Assembly: GCA_039105265.1 (NCBI GenBank)
Contig: JAPFFF010000057.1
Coordinates: forward strand, 62,001-126,000
Reading direction: 5' to 3'
Length of the DNA: 64,000 nucleotides
Source: Tritrichomonas musculus
Taxonomy: Eukaryota > Parabasalia > Tritrichomonadida > Tritrichomonadidae
Shown here: positions 30,054 through 41,562 of the stretch, one piece after another
How the letters are laid out: each line of letters starts with the position of its first letter
How positions within the stretch are numbered: the stretch's first letter is position 1
The notes under the pieces: generated by a model
The model's database searches: none
What the model saw: the letters and a program-made list of their open reading frames with translations, nothing else
Told to the model about the DNA's origin: nothing
Program-made: the position numbers and the translations under genes

Positions 30054-31846
30054 TTTTTTAATCAATCCAAAAAAATAAAATGTTTAAAAATTTTAAAATT
30101 TATAAAATTTTATCAAAACTTTTTGAATGTTCTAACATCCTTTCATTTTTCAATGGTACACGAATAATTATTCAAATCAACTTCTAATTATCATTCAATT
30201 TTTTGTGATGTTTTTAATCATCACCGTCGATGTAAATTTTTAAAATTTTTAAATTCAATTGAGAATGGAAAGCGACTACTAGTCTTAATTAAAAATTTAA
30301 ACACATTTTTTCCAGAAAATCCTTGTAAAAGAAGATTTTATTAATAGCCCACCCTAGGCTTTTACGCCATTATTTTTTTGGAAAAAAACACGCCGTATAG
30401 CTTACGCCAAAAAAAATGGTTCTAAAAATTTATGTAAAGTAAAATTTTTTATATACTAATCTTGCTTTAAATAATCTAAATACTAAAAAATAATTTCCTT
30501 TTTGTTAAAGTTCTTTTATTCAAAATTTGAAAATTATATCGAAAAAGGCATGACCCCCTACTCATGATTTTTTTCGTGGCGTTATCATCCCCCATTTTAT
30601 ACGCCAATTCAAAAATTGAGAACATTCCTCAGAAACCCTCAGAAAAAATAATGGCGTGGCGTACGCCACGCCAATTGATTTTATAATTTTTTTTTAATAA
30701 TTTTTTATTTTTTCTTTTAATTAAATATAGTAAAATAACACTAATAATTAATTAAAAAACAAAAATAACTTTTTAAATAAAGAAAAATTGTTTTTTATTT
30801 TCACTTGTCTTTTTTCAGCCGGCATTTACGCCATTTCTTTAAAAAACCATACGCCATTTTGCTTTGGCGTAAAAACCTAGCCCACCCTATGCTTTTAAAG
30901 ATTTAAATATATAATAATATGTAAACTGAAGGCACAATTTATGTGATAAGTTTCCATTATTGACCAACGTTTTTCTTGTTAAACCAGAAACAGATGAATC
31001 AACTTAAAAATAAATAATGTTTAGATTGAATTGAAGGATAAGATTTTCAGAGCAATAAAACATTATATTATTAGAACATTAAAAACATTTTAGTCATTAT
31101 AAAAAGGATGAAGATATAGTTAAATATATTTAATCTCATTTTCAAAATAGTGAATGTTACATTAACAACCAGCTAGTTTCAAAAATCCAGCTCATTAAAG
31201 ACTGGATATATTATTTTAAAATATCAATTAATATTTATAAAGCTTTAAAATAAATCTTTTTAATTGTTATTAATTTTTGAATGTATTTTAATCGTCGATA
31301 GTCTACATTTATTAAATAAAAATGTTCATTTCTTCGCAATCTAACCCAACCATAAAGTTTTAATTTCTAAGAAAAGAATTTGTGATTATTTATGACTTTT
31401 TTGTTATTCTTTTTGATAACATGTGTTTCAGTAGATTCAGAGCGATAGGTCAAATTATATTGACCAAATAGAAACCAATTAGAGTTGACTAACTTAAAAC
31501 TTTTTCATTAGTTTATTTTACTTTTTCATAAGAATAGTTCTAGCTTACACAACTCTAATTGTTTTTATGCTAAAAAAGTATTGTTTTTTCAAGGTCTTAT
31601 TTTTTTTTTTTTTAGCAAAACATTAGATCTATTGATAGAAAGTTAGCTGTAATTTATAAAACTTTCATTCCAAAGATTTCATCACTGCTAAATCTAACGA
31701 TCAATTTAATCTATTTACTTACACAACATGCTTCGATGTGGATTCTGGCATGACCTTTTGCAATTCAGTAGATTTTTTTTCCACAAAAAGATTAATAACA
31801 AAAAATAAATAAAAAAGATAAAAAAGTTAATTTTTTAAGAAAAATC
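30054..31846. other. Intergenic with one TACGCCA-rich TIR element
   Basis: 30355-30879 is a TIR element (own entry). The remainder is AT-rich; a T run lies at about 31600-31612. No gene is seen. Confidence 0.6.
30355..30879. mobile_element. 525-base TIR element built of TACGCCA words
   Basis: Ends TAGGCTTTTACGCCA (30355-30369) and, on the other strand, TAGGTTTTTACGCCA (30865-30879) agree in 14 of 15 bases. Both sides carry the direct repeat TAGCCCACCC (30345-30354 and 30878-30887), followed on both sides by TA; this gives a TSD of 8 to 12 bases depending on where the element is cut. TACGCCA or its complement recurs at least seven times inside. At the centre a perfect 22-base palindrome (30652-30673, half-site TGGCGTGGCGT) occurs. 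Such subterminal repeats are typical transposase binding sites. Confidence 0.78.
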
Positions 31847-34800
31847 TTAAAATAGTGGTGAACGAAGGCTGTCAGATACTTCATTTAACTTTATTTCGTC
31901 AGCTGTTCTCCTCTTGATGACAATAACAGCAAAAATAACGACGATAATGAACAAGATGAAGCATGCGGCAGTCGCAATAATGAACGGATAAAAGTATTCG
32001 TTCGAAATGGTCTCCTTTTCAACAACGACAATTGGTGTTGGAGTTTGGGCAGGTGTTTCATTTGTCTTTGTTGGCTCCTTTGTTGGTTCTTTGGTTGGCT
32101 CCTTTGTTGGTTCTTTTGTTGGCTCCTTTGTTGGTTCTTCTGTTGGCTCCTTTGTTGGTGTGTTATCATCGTAGTTATCTTTGATGTTGAACAAGTAAGA
32201 GATGATAAACTTGGTCTTCTTTGGTGACTTGTTGTAGACGAGAACATAGACGCCAGACTTGAGATCGAAGCCTTCAGAATGGTAGTTAATGACAGATGCA
32301 GTGAAGTCGCCCTTCATCTGGACGCTGTCTGCATCGACCTCGTGCAAGAATGGATTGGTCTCATCAGGCAGGATCGTGTAAGCGTACTTGGGGCTGAAAT
32401 CGGTGAGTGAAGATATGATGAGGGTCATGTTGGCTCTTCCTTCACCCAATGGAATGTAGCCGTTGACGTACTTTGTTCCGTAGGGCTCGATTTCGATGAC
32501 CCTCTTCTGACGATAGCTGTTGTAGCCGTCGTTCATTGCAATGACCTCGTTCTGGCATGAGTGTCCATTGTATCCATCGCCCTCCATTGTGTCGAAAGTG
32601 CACTCGTTTCGAGTAGAAAACGATATGCAATCGCCGTGTCCTTCTACGACTGGGACGCATTTCTTCGCTCGAGAGAACTTGATTGTGTCGCCGGCATAGC
32701 TGATCGAGCCGAAGACAGCAATTGAGAAATTGGCCTTTTGGCCGCTTACGATAAATGGAATGTTTGAAAAGATGTGGATCTCGTATGTGCCTACTTGAAC
32801 ATCCTCTTTGTTGACAATGACACGTTCAATTGTTGAGAACATCTCTTCGGTGTTGTCAACACGCTGGTTGCCACGGTAGACAGTTTTGCCGTCTGGTGCT
32901 ACCACTACAAGATCGAGGTCGATAGTGAGGGCTACAGAAGAGTCGTCATTCAAGACCTCGTCAAGATAGGCCATTGTTACACGGAAGTCTTCTTTGTTGT
33001 CGGTAACTTCGACTTCCGCAGACAAGTGCAGGTCTCCGATGGTTAGGAGGTTGTCTCCTACGAGAACATGCATGTCGCCTTCGTCTGCCTTTGCAGAGCT
33101 CATGATGTAGCGACCAAGGTTCAACTGGCCGAATCCTGATTCAGCATTTGGATAAGGCGCGCTCCTGTTGAGTGGATCTGCAGCATTAATCATAACGGCC
33201 CTGAGAAGGGATGAAGAAGGAGTGATTGATAAGTTAGGCCTGTACTTTCCGCTCTTGAAGTACTGTGCGACAAGTGCTGTTGCTCCAGCCACGTTTGGTG
33301 TTGCCATTGATGTTCCATCCATCATCACGTAGTCGGCATGTCCGTACTCGCTGTTTGGAACAGATCTCGCGCCAATCATTGAGGTGCCTGGTGCCATTAT
33401 CTCGGGCTTCATGAGTCCGATCTCTGAGAGTCCCTTTGAAGAGTAAGGTGCGCGTGTGATGTTGGCAAGCTTGCTGTCAACCAAGTTTGTCTCTACAAAG
33501 ATGGTGGCTGAGTAGTCAAGGATATCGGTGATTGTTTCGTTGTCGAGGACAATGACGGGGAAGAGCTGCTTAAATGGCTTGAGTTCGTCGTCGGTGCAGT
33601 CAAAGTCAACCAATGAAATTGCCATGAAAGGTGGCTTCTCCTTGTTGATTGCAAGGAACTCATCCTTTCCATTAACGACGAGAATTCTCTTTTTCTCCGA
33701 GAAGTCCTCGTCCTTGTTGTAGGTCACAGTAGCGTCGGAAACGGTTCCTTTTGAGAACAATTCGTCTGCAGATGGGTTCTTGACAGTCTCGTCGCTCCTC
33801 AACGACCACTTCTTCGTCACTGGCTTGTAAGAGAAGATGTAGATCTGCTTATCAAAGCTGTCGGGGTTGTCAATAGGAACAGGACTGAGCGCGCCAACAG
33901 TCAGTACGTTCTTGCCAATGCACGGTGATAAGCCTGTCTCGTAATAGTCAAGCTCTGGATTCCTGCTGTTTCCGAAGTTTCCAATTGCGAAGACAATGAG
34001 CGTGTTCATGAATTCCTTCGCAAGCTTGTTCCACGTGTTGTCACTGGAGAAAGAAGTGGATCGATCGCCCCAGCTGTTCGACGAGACGCATGGATCGGTC
34101 TTTTTAATGACGCCTCGCACGATGTCAACGAAGTTGTTCGTTGAAAAGGCAATCTTTGCATCACGTGCTACGCCATTATATAAGTGCATGTCGCTCTCGC
34201 TTTCTGATAAGTGTGAAACACCGGCTGCACAGCCTGCAACGTGAGTTCCGTGCGCATTAAACTTGTCTTTGTCACTTATCGGAGTAGTGAACATGTAGCG
34301 GATCTTTCTGTGGTCCTCGATGATCTTCTCGTTCTCAATTTCAGGGTGCTTTGGGTCGTAGAAGAAGGTCGAGTTTGAGTCGAGGTAAGTGTCGGCAATC
34401 ATGATGGTTTCATTGAAACCTGTTAAACCCTTTTTTTCGAGGACTCTATCGATGGTTACGATGTCTTTTGAGGAACCTAAAGTGAGGCCAGTTTGGGAAT
34501 TGAATTGGGTGTAACCTGCGGCACGACTGTTGAAATAAATGGTATCATTTATGGGCCATATGGAATTTATTTTATCATTGAAGGAAAGGGTTTGGATAAG
34601 TTGGGGGGTCTTCGGGGCGCGTAACTGATATATATTTGTGTCAATTTTGTCAACTTGAAGACCTGATGGAAGATCTTGGATTGGATTAAAAGTGGATGAA
34701 ACTTCGAATTGGATGTAATCTGAATATTTGATGAGACGGGAGTCGATTATTTTCTCTTTTTGGGTTATAGGCCTTAATGATGCGATTTTTGAGAGAGTTT

Positions 34801-35056
34801 GGGCTTGAGTAGGTGTTAAAAAGAGTGAATACCACAATTTATTTATCATGTTGCGCGTATTTATATTAATGCCTTGCTTTGCAAGTAAAGAAAAGTCAGG
34901 AATTGCGTCAAAATGAACAAAATACCACATATCTGATGTGCTTTTGGTTTTTAAATGAGATGACTGCTTGCTCACCTCAATTTGAATTCCCCTCCTATTG
35001 AGGTTCGTCTTGAAAGACTCTATTGCTTGAATACTGAACAATAAAAGATATAGCAT
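31847..35056 (-). CDS. Subtilisin-like serine protease (S8), type I membrane protein
   Basis: A 1069-residue protein from ATG 35054-35056. Residues 1-14 (LYLLLFSIQAIES) are a signal peptide. The catalytic triad is complete: Asp222 (MIADTYLD), His269 (NAHGTHVAG) and Ser583 (DGTSMATPNVAG), with oxyanion Asn360 (FAIGNFGNS). A domain inserted between about 400 and 540 is PA-like. The 600-960 part is beta-rich with a small Cys-containing loop (GDGYNGHSC). A Thr/Pro stalk of EPTK repeats (about 985-1010) leads to a membrane helix at about 1025-1046, then KRR and a short cytosolic tail. The protease therefore faces the cell surface or a lumen. Residues 20-180 probably form the propeptide. GC content is clearly above the surroundings, suggesting high expression. 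Trichomonads have such a family, implicated in surface and secreted protein processing. Confidence 0.96.
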   Translation of the reverse strand: MLYLLLFSIQAIESFKTNLNRRGIQIEVSKQSSHLKTKSTSDMWYFVHFDAIPDFSLLAKQGININTRNMINKLWYSLFLTPTQAQTLSKIASLRPITQKEKIIDSRLIKYSDYIQFEVSSTFNPIQDLPSGLQVDKIDTNIYQLRAPKTPQLIQTLSFNDKINSIWPINDTIYFNSRAAGYTQFNSQTGLTLGSSKDIVTIDRVLEKKGLTGFNETIMIADTYLDSNSTFFYDPKHPEIENEKIIEDHRKIRYMFTTPISDKDKFNAHGTHVAGCAAGVSHLSESESDMHLYNGVARDAKIAFSTNNFVDIVRGVIKKTDPCVSSNSWGDRSTSFSSDNTWNKLAKEFMNTLIVFAIGNFGNSRNPELDYYETGLSPCIGKNVLTVGALSPVPIDNPDSFDKQIYIFSYKPVTKKWSLRSDETVKNPSADELFSKGTVSDATVTYNKDEDFSEKKRILVVNGKDEFLAINKEKPPFMAISLVDFDCTDDELKPFKQLFPVIVLDNETITDILDYSATIFVETNLVDSKLANITRAPYSSKGLSEIGLMKPEIMAPGTSMIGARSVPNSEYGHADYVMMDGTSMATPNVAGATALVAQYFKSGKYRPNLSITPSSSLLRAVMINAADPLNRSAPYPNAESGFGQLNLGRYIMSSAKADEGDMHVLVGDNLLTIGDLHLSAEVEVTDNKEDFRVTMAYLDEVLNDDSSVALTIDLDLVVVAPDGKTVYRGNQRVDNTEEMFSTIERVIVNKEDVQVGTYEIHIFSNIPFIVSGQKANFSIAVFGSISYAGDTIKFSRAKKCVPVVEGHGDCISFSTRNECTFDTMEGDGYNGHSCQNEVIAMNDGYNSYRQKRVIEIEPYGTKYVNGYIPLGEGRANMTLIISSLTDFSPKYAYTILPDETNPFLHEVDADSVQMKGDFTASVINYHSEGFDLKSGVYVLVYNKSPKKTKFIISYLFNIKDNYDDNTPTKEPTEEPTKEPTKEPTKEPTKEPTKEPTKTNETPAQTPTPIVVVEKETISNEYFYPFIIATAACFILFIIVVIFAVIVIKRRTADEIKLNEVSDSLRSPLF
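32066..32160. repeat. EPTK-coding tandem repeat in the subtilisin stalk
   Basis: About seven four-residue units (EPTK, once EPTE) coded by near-identical 12-base units that alternate in pairs (24-base period). They form a Thr/Pro stalk likely to be O-glycosylated. Confidence 0.8.
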
Positions 35057-35893
35057 TTGCTTAACTCACAGATGCAAAAATTGAAAAATAAGAAATTGGT
35101 TTAATTGAAAAAATTGAAAATTTTAGGCAATTGCTTTTCTCTCAAAAATTAAAAAAAGTAATGGAATATCATCAATCTTTATATTATTTGGAATATATAT
35201 ATATATTTTTAATTATATAACAAATATTATTTATAATATTCATATATAAATAATGGATAATATGTATCTTTTGCAAAATTCAGAAAACAAATAAATGCAC
35301 GTTAAAAATGACCGTTATTTTGGCTTGAATATATCTATAATTTTCCTTTATTTTTGGATTTATTTCCAAAAATTAATATTTATATACTATTATAGTTACA
35401 AATATATTAAAAATATACTATCAATAAGATCTTTGGTAAAAATATCATTAAGATTTAATTTAAATAGGGAAAAAAACTTTTGTGAGAAATTGTGAAAACA
35501 ATAAAAATGAGAATATCTTAATATATTAAATAAAAAAAATTAAATTTTATATAAATTATATCTAAATGTACAAATATTAATAAAATAACCAATAAACAAA
35601 TTTAATGAAAATGATATAATATAATTTTTTTCTAAAATGATGAAAAAACAGTTTAATTAATTCAATAATTGTGCGATTTTTTGAGTATACAAAAAATCCT
35701 TCGTTCATTAATATATTGTCAGTTTATATTTTATTATTATTTTATAAATATAATTTTAAAGTTATATTTTGGAAAATATTTATTTTTTATCATTTAAAAA
35801 TAAAGATATTTATATAATACGAAAATTATTTGAAAATAATTTATAAAACAATAATCGGAATTTTTATTATATAATTATAATTATCTAGGTATC

Positions 35894-35925
35894 ACTTTTT
35901 GAGTTTTGTAAAATACTCAAAAAGT
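35894..35925. repeat. Hairpin, 11-base perfect stem
   Basis: ACTTTTTGAGT (35894-35904) and ACTCAAAAAGT (35915-35925) pair across a 10-base loop. It lies 28 bases from a second, stronger hairpin with a related CTTTTTGA core. Confidence 0.7.
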
Positions 35926-35952
35926 TTTAAAACAGAAAATTAAACATAAATT

Positions 35953-35994
35953 GAAGTAGCTTTTTGAAGGCTCCGCCTTTCAAAAAGCTACTTC
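35953..35994. repeat. Strong hairpin, 16-base stem
   Basis: GAAGTAGCTTTTTGAA (35953-35968) pairs perfectly with the complement ending at 35994; three more G-C pairs continue with one bulge around a tiny CTCC loop. It is far from any gene, so it could be a terminus of an old element or a structured RNA; function unknown. Confidence 0.75.
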
Positions 35995-36162
35995 ATTTAT
36001 TTTTTAAATAAATAGAGTGGTTGTCCATTTGTAAAGTATTGAAAAATATTAAAAAAGGCTAATTGGCTTATAATATTTTTAATTTGTGGTTAAAATATAT
36101 AGTTTGCTCAGATATATTCTGTTGATTATGAGAAAAAAAATTTCAATATAAAAATAAACTTC

Positions 36163-37275
36163 ATAAAATAATGCTCATCTCTTACACAATTTTTTTGAAT
36201 GTATTTAATTTAAAATTTTCTATATGTTTTTTAAAAAAGTAGCTATCGGGAGATGAACATTTTTTTTTTCTCTAGAAGCATAAGTTCAGAATTTTTGAAT
36301 TAAAAAAAAATAAAAATAATAGAAAAAGTTAAAAATTTTATCGAGTTTAAACTTTAGATCAATGGTGTAAACAAGCTTTGTTCGGTATTGATTATAAGCT
36401 TGCTTGACTCGGTTCCAATGACCATTATAATTTTGGCCATAACTTGGCACTTGTAGCTGATATCTAATAATCAAAAGATAAATTGGGTAAATGCTGTACT
36501 GAATCTCCTTCAATTATCGATATCCTCGCTTTTAACTCCGGATGCTATTTTATCTGTACGTCCAAGATTTGGGAAAACTGCTTTTCTCTCTACATATGTG
36601 TAATAAAAACTTTTTTTAGTGGATTCCTATTGACCTGGCATTCGTGATGCAATAAATTTCCATTATTACCCGTATAATTTTAAGAGATTTATAATTTTGG
36701 GTCTTCTTTATCGGACAAACGATCCAAAGTTTTAAACTTTTTTCTTTTGGCCAATAAGAAAATAATTATAATTTGACTAAAAAATAATCGTTTCTCACAT
36801 TTTCAAAAGTTTACGTTATTCAAAAACTAATTAATTATTTGAAAAAAAAAATGTAAAAAAAATTAATGAAAAAGAATATAAGGTATTAAATAATATTTTA
36901 TTAAACCACAATTTTTTAAAATTTGGTAATGGATGAAGATAACCGATTATTTTTTCAAATTTTTAATACTTATAAAACAATAACATCTTACCATTTGATA
37001 TATAATGAATATTATTTCATTAATATATATTTAATTTTTGTGAAATTCAATAAATATATGAAGATAAACATGTTTCAAATAACAAAGCAATATCTGATAT
37101 AATATTTTCAAATATTTGAAAGAATTTATTCAAAATAATAAGATTCAATGAAATTAAAAATCCATAAAATTTCCTCTGAAAAATAATTGATAATATTTTT
37201 TCAATTTTTTTGAGAAAATTTATTCAATTTATTCACTTTTTCATAGAATTGTGTAAGAGATGAACATTATTTTAT
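36163..37275. mobile_element. Possible 1.1-kb TIR element
   Basis: The two ends, 36163-36191 and 37247-37275, are inverted repeats matching at 28 of 29 bases (core CATCTCTTACACAATT). No clear TSD. A related AGATGAACAT word lies at about 36250. No coding content. Confidence 0.5.
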
Positions 37276-37847
37276 TGAGTTTAAAAGTGTTTTAAAAATT
37301 TTATATTTCTCACAAAATTATAGACAAGAAGTGCGAGAACTTAAATAACGTATTTTTGTATAATTTAGTATGTTCATTATCTTTGTATCTTATCAAGAAT
37401 ACTTTAATATTATTTTCATTTTAATATTAATAAACTTCTTAATATTCCATTTATTGGTATAAAATGAAATTGATTAATTATTCATCAAAATACTGATTAT
37501 TTAAAAAAACAGAAATTTGTTGTGTTATCTCGATATCTGATATACAAATTAATATTATTTTTATATTTATATGATTTAATTAATATAATATATAATATAA
37601 GTTGGTTATAAAGAAAAATAACTTTTTTAAATAACAATATTTGCATTTTATAAAATATTTGTTTTATTTGAGCTTATTTTGAGGGATAGATTGAATTTCA
37701 AGGGGATAACTATTATTATATATTTATATATATAAATATATTATATCATATTAAAATATAAAAAAATATCACTCGACAGGCGTAGCTCTATTTTAACTTT
37801 TATAAAACTTATTTTTTTTCTGGGGAAAACGTTATTTTTAAATTTTT

Positions 37848-38095
37848 GATAATTTTCGGTTCACTTTTTGATAATCTTCGAATGACTTTTTGATAACTTT
37901 TGGTTTATTTTTTGTTAAATTTCGGTTCACTTTTTGTTAATTTTCGGTTCACTTTTTGATAATTTTCGGTTCACTTTTTGTAAACTTTTGATCGACTTTT
38001 TGATAATTTATGATTTATTTTTTGTTTATTTTCGGTTCACTTTTTGTTAATTTTCGGTTCACTTTTTGATAATTTTCGATTGACTTTTTAAGAAG
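37848..38095. repeat. 22-base minisatellite, about 11 units
   Basis: Units such as ACTTTTTGATAATTTTCGGT-TC recur head to tail, with variants GTTAA and GATTG. The minus-strand ORF at 38015-38206 is just a reading of these units. Confidence 0.85.
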
Positions 38096-39162
38096 TATCA
38101 ACTTTTTAGGTAATTCAATTTTATTTATGTTTTGTTTCTTTATTTCATTTATTTTAAAGTAATATATGCGAAATTTCAAGAAATAAAAGACATATAACAC
38201 TTCCAAAATACTTATTCAAGTATATTCTATAAATATGAAAAGAAAATTTAATATGATTTTTCCAAAAAAGAAGTTTTCATCAAAATTTATTGAAAAAAAT
38301 TATAATCTACTTAAATAAAGTATTTTCCATAAGTTAATCACTTTTTTTTCTAAAAGAAAGTATATTTCTCAATATTAATTGAAGATTTTTTTTGATTATT
38401 TGATATATTACCCAAATAAACTTTATATTTACATAAAATAATCTGTATTTATATTCATTTTCATTCTTTTTTCTTATTCCTATTTGATCAACGAGATAAT
38501 AATTATATCTTAATTAATGTAAAATAATATAAAGAACATTTAATACACTGATATTAGATTTAAAATAACTTGCATTTATGTTAAAAAGTCAGTTACAGTT
38601 ATCTATTTGATCCAAATATATTATCTTTATTAATTCCATATTCAATAGTTTACAATTAAAAACTAAAATGTTTATAAAACTACACCTGTCGAATAAATAA
38701 TTTTAATTTTATGTTTTTTATATTCTATATAGAGTAAATAATATAATATTAAAAAATAAAGGATATTGGAGACTTTTTATAGTTCCCGCACTTCTTTATA
38801 GACACGATTTTCTCTTCATTATTTCATTCCTTTTTATAAATTACTTTATTTTTCATATTTTATCTTTTATGAGTTTTTTTGAAAATTGAATTTTTGTATT
38901 ATTATTTTTGGTCAATTCAAATTTTCAATCAAAAATTAAAACACCAAGTCTACCAAATCTTGAAATGCATATTTTACATCTTTTGAGTAGTTTACTGATC
39001 AATATTAATATATATTAATTTGAGCTTGAATTATCCAATTTTCATAGATTTTTCTTTAAAAAAAATTGAATGAAAAAGAGTTTCAATACCTTTATAGAAA
39101 ATGAAATAATAATCGGTTTTTAACGTTCAAAAGTTTACGATTTTATAAGGAGTTTAAAAAAA

Positions 39163-39945
39163 ATGGATTTTAAAGTAACCTTCATTCTCCCAAACAAGGA
39201 AAAAGTTGAATTTCTTGTTTCTACAAATCGTATTTTTTCAATTACACAACAATCAGATCTTTTCCATAATATTGTCGCTCTCCATCAATATCAAGTCAAA
39301 TCTAATATTGATATCCAAATATTAAGAGATTTTTTATATCACTGGAACAATAACACACAGCCACAAGTTGATTCAAATAATATTTTACAATATTTTCAAC
39401 TTTTCAACGAATTCGGATATCTAGAGAATTATGAAGAATTAAATATTGATCATGTTCGACAATGTTACATCGAAGTACTACAAAAGAAAAATAATTCATC
39501 CAATGATGTATCGATAATTGAAACTAAAATTTCTCAAAATTTGGATATTTATTTAACCGAAAAATATTCTGAAGATTTCAGCCATATTCCAGCCAACTCT
39601 CTCTACAATATTTTTTACAATAATGAAAGAAAACTTGAAGATCACGACAAAGCTTATCAATTTATCATTGATGCAGCTTCTAATATTAATGAAAATATTT
39701 TTGCTTTGTTAGGAAGCCTTGATGCAAACAAATTTCAATTGCTTGAAAATAAAATTGATGCATTCCGAAACAGGGAAAAATATTATGGCTTTGCTCCTCA
39801 GAATTTAGGAACTGCAGATCCTGAAAATGAAGCTAGATTGAAAAAATTAGAACAAGAAAACGAAGAACTTAAACAAAAATTAAGAGAAGCCGAACAAAAA
39901 AATGAAGAAAATATTCAACACTTTAAAAAAAAACAAGAAATTTAA
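39163..39945 (+). CDS. BTB/POZ-like protein with C-terminal coiled coil
   Basis: A 260-residue protein starting at ATG 39163. The N-terminal part (MDFKVTFILPNKEKVEFLVS, then residues up to about 105) has the strand-helix order of a BTB/POZ fold as seen in the large trichomonad families of this type: an FxV..LPN.E start, a short helix around the FHNIVAL region, and a YLENYEEL segment. Residues 120-205 form a second helical part with IPANSLYNIF and ERKLEDHDKAYQFI, which resembles a BACK-type extension. Residues 222-255 (KKLEQENEELKQKLREAEQ) are a heptad coiled coil. It is probably an oligomeric adaptor; the BTB call is from pattern only. No neighbour within 4 kb on either side. Confidence 0.75.
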   Translation: MDFKVTFILPNKEKVEFLVSTNRIFSITQQSDLFHNIVALHQYQVKSNIDIQILRDFLYHWNNNTQPQVDSNNILQYFQLFNEFGYLENYEELNIDHVRQCYIEVLQKKNNSSNDVSIIETKISQNLDIYLTEKYSEDFSHIPANSLYNIFYNNERKLEDHDKAYQFIIDAASNINENIFALLGSLDANKFQLLENKIDAFRNREKYYGFAPQNLGTADPENEARLKKLEQENEELKQKLREAEQKNEENIQHFKKKQEI

Positions 39946-39954
39946 ACTGTTTTA

Positions 39955-41455
39955 TATTTTAATGAAATTTATATCAATAGTTTTTTTATCTCGTTTCTTT
40001 ATAATTAATTTTTTTATAAAATTCCATTGTTTGTTGTTTGATAAAATTTCACTAATCATATTTAAATCTAGTTTTTTCTCATTTCATTTTTATTTAATTC
40101 CAAAAATTATTTATTTGAATTCAATTTTAATTTTTATATTCTAATCAAATTTTAACAAAAATGCTTTAATTGGATTTCAACATGACTTTTATTCTTATCA
40201 AATTTAAACGAATTTGTTTTTAATCCAATTTCATAGACGTATTATTTTAATGACATTTCATCATGCTTTTGTTTAAATGTTGTTTTATAAACAAAAATAT
40301 TTTTTATTACGTTTCAATACAATTTATGTTTAATTACGTTTAAACTTGTATATCTTATTACATTTAAAATAAATTTTTTTTAATTCAATTTTTTTTTCAA
40401 TTTTTTTTATCCTATTTCAAGCAATTGTTTTTTTAATTACATTTCAATTTTTTTTTAATTAATTACATTTAATATATAAATTTTAATCCAATTTCATTTT
40501 TAATTATTTAATCAAATTCAAATAACAATTATTTTAATTACATTTTAAATCAATAAAATAAATCCAATTCAAAATTATTCAATTTAAATATAATTTCAAC
40601 AATTTTCTTTTGTTAATTTAATTTCAAGTAATTGCTTTCATATCATTTCTATTCATTATAATTTATATGATTTCAAATAATTTTAATTAATCATATTCAG
40701 AATTAAATTTTTTAAATACTATTTCATTGATCAATTTATTTATGACATTTCACCTAATATTTTTTTATTACATTTTTAAAAAAAATTTTTAATATAATTT
40801 CAGATCATATTTTTTAATAGAATTTTGATATCATAAATTTATAGCATTTTAAAGTAATTATTTCATTCAGTTTTATTGAAAATATTTCATAAAATTTTCA
40901 AATAACTTTATTTATGAAATTCTTGAAATAAATTTCATGAAATTACAAGCAAATTTTTCTTTTTGCGTTTCAATTAATATTTGTTTTATTTAATTTTAAT
41001 TTAAAAATAATCAAATTCCAAGTTTATTTTAATCAAGTTTAATATAAATATTTTTAATGCAATTTCATTTATTTTTTTGAATCAAATTTTTTGTATCAAT
41101 TTTAACGAAATTTTAATATTTTATTTTTTTTGTTTCAACAAACAATTTCATCACATTACATTGTAATATTTAAATAAAATTCAATGAAATATTTTTACGC
41201 AATTTTAACACATAATTTATATAGTTTTATTGACTATTTTTTTTATCTCGTTTTAATGATATATTATTCATGACATTTCTTTTTAGTTTTTATTTTATTT
41301 CTCCGCAAATTTTTAAATGTTGATCAAAATGATTTTTAAGCCAATTTCTTCAATTTTTTAAACAAATCCTCATAATCTAATACTTTTTTACTAATAAAAA
41401 ATTTAATGCTTTTTTATTGTTTTATTTTAATTTTTTTTTTTCCAATGGAAATGTC
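39955..41455. repeat. Degenerate AT-rich satellite-like tract
   Basis: The words TTACATTTCAA, TGACATTTCAT, TTACGTTTCAA and AATCCAATTTCA recur every 30-40 bases for over 1.3 kb without a fixed period. This fits an old, diverged minisatellite. Its last 354 bases (41102-41455) are duplicated at 52299-54270. Confidence 0.5.
41102..41455 (+). repeat. Duplicated AT-rich segment, copy A (empty site)
   Basis: This 354-base segment matches 52299-52466 plus 54062-54270. It is uninterrupted at ATTATTC (41263-41269), the point where copy B carries a 1595-base insertion, so it shows the pre-insertion state. Confidence 0.9.
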
Positions 41456-41519
41456 GGGGATAAATCAAAAACACCCATTTAATTTTTTGCTAACTACTCA
41501 ATTTTTCACTTTTTCTAAA

Positions 41520-41562
41520 GGCGTTTTTGATCAATATTTTTTTAAAAAAAATCAAAAACGCC
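41520..41562. repeat. Hairpin, 12-base perfect stem
   Basis: GGCGTTTTTGAT (41520-41531) and ATCAAAAACGCC (41551-41562) are exact inverted repeats around a 19-base T/A loop. Confidence 0.7.

Larger units (their letters stand above)
35057..39162. other. Gene-free AT-rich region with hairpins, inverted repeats and a minisatellite
   Basis: No ORF with coding character. It contains hairpins at 35894-35925 and 35953-35994, a 29-base inverted repeat pair at 36163-36191/37247-37275, a 16-base pair at 37326-37341/38781-38796, and a 22-base minisatellite at 37848-38095. The rest is plain AT-rich DNA. Confidence 0.6.

Noticed and set aside
37848-38206. CRISPR-like array or small gene at the 22-base repeats
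   Set aside because: Units are contiguous with no unique spacers and the host is eukaryotic; it is a minisatellite and the ORF is a reading of it.
39346-39361. AATAACACACAG inside the BTB-like gene, close to the conserved 3' intron motif of trichomonads (ACTAACACACAG)
   Set aside because: The frame is open across it, no GTATGT-type donor lies upstream, and the branch C is replaced by A; it reads as ordinary codons.
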